From Isotricha intestinalis (taxonomy: Eukaryota; Ciliophora; Litostomatea; Vestibuliferida; Isotrichidae): DNA of 64,000 nucleotides. This document shows positions 60,482 through 64,000 of this stretch, one piece after another; within the stretch, counting starts at the first letter, position 1, and each line of letters opens with the position of its first letter. The position numbers and the translations under genes are program-made. The notes under the pieces are model-generated. The model searched no databases, had not been told where the DNA came from, and worked only from the letters and a program-made list of their open reading frames with translations. The DNA is taken from positions 1 through 64,000 of the forward strand of contig JAJJLU010000337.1 in the NCBI GenBank assembly GCA_023807065.1, given 5' to 3'.

Positions 60482-61879
60482 ATGGGAAATTTAAAAATTA
60501 AATCATCATTGAAATTAATAGAAGGAGAAAAAGTAAAAATAGAATCATTTCAAAAATTACAAATTTTAGGAACAGGAGGTTTTTCAATAGTATGGAAAGT
60601 AAAATCAAAAAGATTTTCTCAATTATTTGCAATGAAACAAATATCAAAACAGAAATTAAAAAGTGAAAAATACATAAATTTAATAATAACAGAAAGAAAT
60701 ATATTAAAAGAATTACATAATCCTTTCATATCAAATTTATATTGTACATTTCAAGATGAATATAATTTATATTTTATATTGGATTATTTTAGTGGGGGAG
60801 ATTTAAGATATTATTTATATAAAGAAAAGAAATTTTCTGAAAATCAAATTAAATTTATTACTGCTTGTTTAATAGTCAGTTTAGAATATATTCATTCTAA
60901 AAAAATAATTCATAGAGATATTAAACCAGAAAATTTATTATTTGATGATAGAGGATATATTTATTTATGTGATTTTGGTATTTCTATTCAAGAAAATTCT
61001 AATAATTATATTAGTAAAAATATTGGTTCTAATGGTTATATTGCTCCAGAAGGTAATTATTCTTATTTGTCTGATTTCTATTCTCTTGGTCTTGTTATTT
61101 ATGAATTAATTTTTAATGAAAAATATAATAGTAATTTAAAAGATGGTTTCAAAGATAAATTTAGAGAAAAAAATTTTTCTATGGATTTATATTATTTCCT
61201 AGAAGGTTTATTAGAAAAGAATCCTAATGCAAGATTAGGACATGAAAAAGGAGTTTATTCTTTAAAATCTCATCCTTTTTTAAAAGGATTTAATTTTGAA
61301 GGATTAAAAAATAAAGAAATTTTTTCTCCTTTTAAACCCCATTTTAATCCAAAAGGATATGTTAAATTAAATGTAAATAAAGAAAAAGGAAGTGAAAGCA
61401 CTTCAAGTAATTCTTCTTCTTCTAGTATTGATAATTTAAAATATATTGAAGGATTTGATTATATTTGTTATAATAAAATTAATAATGATAATAATTTATG
61501 TTCTTCTAATTCTTATAAATTTTTTAATGTTTATAATACTCCTTTTAAAGTTAATCATAAGAAAATTAGAAAAAATAATTCTTGTGATGCTTCATATGAT
61601 TTTTCTAAAACTGATTTAAAAGAACATATAATCTATTCTTTTAAAAATTACAAATTAGGGAAAATTTTTCCTAAAAAATTATTTAAAAATTCTAGTATGT
61701 CGAATAATTTATTTTATAAAAAAGAAATTATTAGTTGTAGATTACCGGTAATACCTCAAAAATATGATATAAATAATAAAAATGTTTATAAAGATAAATA
61801 TCTTGATGGTTATCATCATAATACGAATTTATTCAAATTTAAACCAAAAGAAAAAATTAAAGGTGTATTAAAATCATAA
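60482..61879 (+). CDS. AGC-type Ser/Thr kinase, N-myristoylation signal, YANK/STK32-like
   Basis: A 465-residue protein starting MGNLKIKSS (Gly2 with Lys5/Ser8, plausible myristoylation). The kinase domain spans ~26-275: GTGGFSIVWKV, FAMKQISKQK, ERNILKELHNPFISNLYCTF, DYFSGGDLRYYL, HRDIKPENLLF, CDFGISI and IGSNGYIAPEG. The usual APE triplet is read as PEG, and the conserved Trp in the DxWSxG helix is Phe/Tyr (SDFYSLGLVIYEL). It has an AGC-like extension (GFNFEGLKNKEIFSPFKPHF), but no clear hydrophobic motif. Layout and myristoylation resemble STK32/YANK kinases. The ~150-residue tail is Ser/Asn/Lys-rich. Catalytic Lys, HRD and DFG are all present, so activity is expected. Confidence 0.88.
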   Translation: MGNLKIKSSLKLIEGEKVKIESFQKLQILGTGGFSIVWKVKSKRFSQLFAMKQISKQKLKSEKYINLIITERNILKELHNPFISNLYCTFQDEYNLYFILDYFSGGDLRYYLYKEKKFSENQIKFITACLIVSLEYIHSKKIIHRDIKPENLLFDDRGYIYLCDFGISIQENSNNYISKNIGSNGYIAPEGNYSYLSDFYSLGLVIYELIFNEKYNSNLKDGFKDKFREKNFSMDLYYFLEGLLEKNPNARLGHEKGVYSLKSHPFLKGFNFEGLKNKEIFSPFKPHFNPKGYVKLNVNKEKGSESTSSNSSSSSIDNLKYIEGFDYICYNKINNDNNLCSSNSYKFFNVYNTPFKVNHKKIRKNNSCDASYDFSKTDLKEHIIYSFKNYKLGKIFPKKLFKNSSMSNNLFYKKEIISCRLPVIPQKYDINNKNVYKDKYLDGYHHNTNLFKFKPKEKIKGVLKS

Positions 61880-62108
61880 TATCAGCTATTTAATATTTAT
61901 TTGTAAATTCATTTCTTCAAGAATATTGTATTGTTATTACTTATTATAATATATTTTATATTAAATTATATTATTAGTGGATTTATCAAATTAAAAAACT
62001 TTTGAATATTTAAATCATTTAAAAAATATAATTTAATAAACCTAATATTTAAACACTTTAAAAAACTTTAAAAAAATTAAAATACATAAAAATTAAAAAA
62101 ATCTATTT

Positions 62109-64000
62109 TCAATTTTCTCCATCATTATTATTATTAACTAAAACATCATTTTTATATTCAACTTCTTTAACATTTCCATTCGAATCAGTGAATTTTCCAA
62201 TACCATTTTTATTTCCATTAATAAAATTTCCTTCCCACTGATTCCCATTATTAAAATAATAAACACCAAAACCATTAATTTTATCATCTTCAAAATTACC
62301 TTCATATTTATTTCCATTATCAAAAATTTTCATTCCTTTACCATTCATTTTCCCATTAATAAAATTACCATTTAAAATTAATTTAAAATCTTTATCATAT
62401 AATTTTCCATTTAAAGTTTTTAAATCATTTTTCCAATAACCAATAAAATTATTATTATTATTATTAGAAATAAAACATCCTCTTCCTTCTCTTTCTCCAT
62501 TATTATTTATTTGACCAATATAAACTCCATCTAAATCTGATTTTTCTATAAAATGTAAATTACTTTCATTTTCTGGATTTAATATATTTAATTCTTCTAT
62601 TAATTTCATTTGTTCTGGATATTTATTACTTAAATGATCTAATATTATTTTATCTCTATTAAAATCACCTTCTGATTTTTTTATTCCTTCATCTGTTAAA
62701 TAATTATAATATGAAAAATTTATTTCTTCTTCTTTTACTTCTTTTGAACAATATTCTATAAAATCAAAATCTGAATTATTAAGATTTGGTAATTCTTGAT
62801 TTTTGTATTTTAATGTTTTGAAATATGATTTCATATTAAATTCACATTTTTTATTATTATCAATTTTCATTGATAAAAGAAGACAATAATTATTTGGAAG
62901 AAGAATAAATTCAAATTGTTTTATTTTTGAATAAGGATATAAAAGATACATATTATTCATATTATTTTGAAAAATCCATTTTTGATAACAATAATTAAAA
63001 GGATTTATTATTACTTTTAAACCAAATCCACTGTAATTATAATAATTATCCTCCATCATATAAATTTCATCTTCTTTTATAAATTCTCCTTGATATTGTA
63101 AAATTGCATTATATATCATTTGTTTAATTAAATGGAATTTAATATCTTGAATTTGATGTTTTAATTTAAAATATACATTTGAAGAAACTTTTAAATAATA
63201 TTCATTTGGAATTACAGAACATTTTTCTTTTAATAAATAAGTCCAAATTATATAATATCCTTCATCTAATTCTCTTGAAAATTCGCAATTTTCATTTGAA
63301 TTAAAGCTACCTTCAAAATTCATTAATTTTTTTTCTTCTGGTTCATATTTCGATATACATATATTTGAAGGAGTTAATCTTTCTACATTTTCATATATTT
63401 TATTATTTATTATTAATGAAAATGAAACTTTTGTACTTGAAGGTAAATATAAATTAAATACTTGAGGTGTTCCTATTATTGAATCATCATTATTATTATT
63501 TTTTATTTTTATTATTTTTATATTGCAATTAAACATTATGTGCATTATTGAAATTTTTGAAAAATTAGTTTTTAAATTTTCTAATGACATATATATTACT
63601 TCTTTTTCTTCTGGATTATAATTTATTATTCTTTTAATATCTTCATTTAATAATTCTGAACTTGGACAATAATCACCTTTATAACTTCCATAATCAAATA
63701 AATTTCTTAATTTAATTAATTTTAAACAATCTTCATTTCCATTTTCATTATTTATTCTAATATCAAAAATTTCTATTAATTGATAAGATTTATTTTTAAT
63801 AATACCATTTTTTTCTCCTTCATCACTAGGATAAACAAAAACTAAATTATTTAGTTTATTTATTCTAATAATATTATCTAAGTCTTCATCATCAATATCA
63901 AATAAATTTAATCTTTCACAAGAAAAACCAGTAAATAATATTAATATTGAATTAATATCACAATTAAATAGACTTCCGTAACCTCCATTTACTTTAGCAT
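62109..64000 (-). CDS. Calpain-like (catalytically altered) protein with C-terminal MORN repeats, 5' end off the window
   Basis: The frame is open from the right edge to a TGA at 62109. The first visible residues, AKVNGGYGSLF ... LFTGF, match the second half of a calpain protease core. Next comes GIIKNKSYQLIEIFDI, aligned with the calpain 'G.V..HAYS' motif: the catalytic His is Lys (codon 63789-63791). LKLIKLRNLFDYGSYKGDY aligns with the 'LRNPWG..EW.G.W' motif: the catalytic Asn is kept, but Pro-Trp-Gly is lost. A calpain-like beta-sandwich domain follows (~63000-63550). The C-terminus has five MORN repeats (YEGNFEDDKINGFGVYYF, WEGNFINGNKNGIGKFT and others), which bind membranes or assemble cortical complexes. 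An inactive scaffold is likely. The catalytic Cys, if any, lies outside the window. An internal ATG at 63590 is not the start. Confidence 0.85.
   Translation of the reverse strand, partial: AKVNGGYGSLFNCDINSILILFTGFSCERLNLFDIDDEDLDNIIRINKLNNLVFVYPSDEGEKNGIIKNKSYQLIEIFDIRINNENGNEDCLKLIKLRNLFDYGSYKGDYCPSSELLNEDIKRIINYNPEEKEVIYMSLENLKTNFSKISIMHIMFNCNIKIIKIKNNNNDDSIIGTPQVFNLYLPSSTKVSFSLIINNKIYENVERLTPSNICISKYEPEEKKLMNFEGSFNSNENCEFSRELDEGYYIIWTYLLKEKCSVIPNEYYLKVSSNVYFKLKHQIQDIKFHLIKQMIYNAILQYQGEFIKEDEIYMMEDNYYNYSGFGLKVIINPFNYCYQKWIFQNNMNNMYLLYPYSKIKQFEFILLPNNYCLLLSMKIDNNKKCEFNMKSYFKTLKYKNQELPNLNNSDFDFIEYCSKEVKEEEINFSYYNYLTDEGIKKSEGDFNRDKIILDHLSNKYPEQMKLIEELNILNPENESNLHFIEKSDLDGVYIGQINNNGEREGRGCFISNNNNNNFIGYWKNDLKTLNGKLYDKDFKLILNGNFINGKMNGKGMKIFDNGNKYEGNFEDDKINGFGVYYFNNGNQWEGNFINGNKNGIGKFTDSNGNVKEVEYKNDVLVNNNNDGEN

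Noticed and set aside
63590..63592. ATG at 63590 as the start of the MORN gene
   Set aside because: The same frame is open for a further 410 bases upstream and encodes recognisable calpain core sequence.
1..64000. Ciliate-type reassigned stop codons
   Set aside because: Seven genes end cleanly at TGA and the rest at TAA, while conserved domains never contain in-frame TAA, TAG or TGA.

Overview
This is an extremely AT-rich, gene-dense stretch of a eukaryotic nuclear genome. I count 35 protein genes, 18 on the plus and 17 on the minus strand; the first and last run off the window edges. The organism looks like a flagellated or ciliated protist, and a ciliate that keeps the standard genetic code is my best guess (inference). 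Reasons: asparagine- and lysine-rich proteins; tiny GT-AG introns (five found, 25 to 47 bp); a cyclic-nucleotide-binding/kinase protein of the alveolate PKG layout; SHIPPO, p25-alpha-like, MORN and EF-hand proteins typical of cilia and cortex; and all gene ends reading as standard stops (28 TAA, 7 TGA, 0 TAG). I found no tRNA, rRNA, CRISPR array or intact transposon.

Layout. 1-486: end of a membrane protein. 487-2347: the largest gap, AT-rich, whose right half may hold a decayed DDE transposase. 2.3-7.3 kb: four genes of unknown function, one with a newly resolved 25-bp intron. 7.3-14.3 kb: peptidyl-tRNA hydrolase 2, a Rab with an altered catalytic residue, an EF-hand protein, a NOT4-like protein without its RING, and splicing factor SF3A3. 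14.4-17.3 kb: a myristoylatable PKG split by a 47-bp intron. 17.6-25.4 kb: a TUL1/FLY-like membrane RING E3, a p25-alpha/EF-like protein, and a C2-DENN Rab regulator whose first two exons I recovered. 25.5-31.5 kb: a SHIPPO protein, a coiled-coil protein and a protein with two Cys-rich modules. 31.6-40.8 kb: one 3057-residue reading frame joining a MYND/TPR region to a formin FH2 domain through 17 copies of an 8-residue [12 protein letters not shown] repeat. 40.9-58.0 kb: a NEK kinase with a 13-residue Asn-rich repeat, a TRAF-like zinc-finger protein, a possible glomulin/ALF4/Ybp2 relative, a stand-alone FMN (flavodoxin-like) domain, a lipidation-signal protein with a poly-Asp tail, and several coiled-coil or unknown proteins. 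58.1-64.0 kb: THO subunit 1 with a 34-bp intron, a myristoylatable AGC-type kinase, and a calpain-like/MORN protein whose catalytic His is replaced by Lys.

Themes: mRNA processing (SF3A3, THOC1, NOT4-like), membrane traffic (Rab, DENN, RING E3), cyclic nucleotide and calcium signalling (PKG, EF-hand, AGC kinase), and cytoskeleton/cilium (formin, SHIPPO, p25-alpha-like, NEK, MORN). There is no sign of operons. Genes are packed head-to-head with as little as 37 bp between start codons and tail-to-tail with as little as 19 bp between stops, so promoters and 3' ends must be very short.
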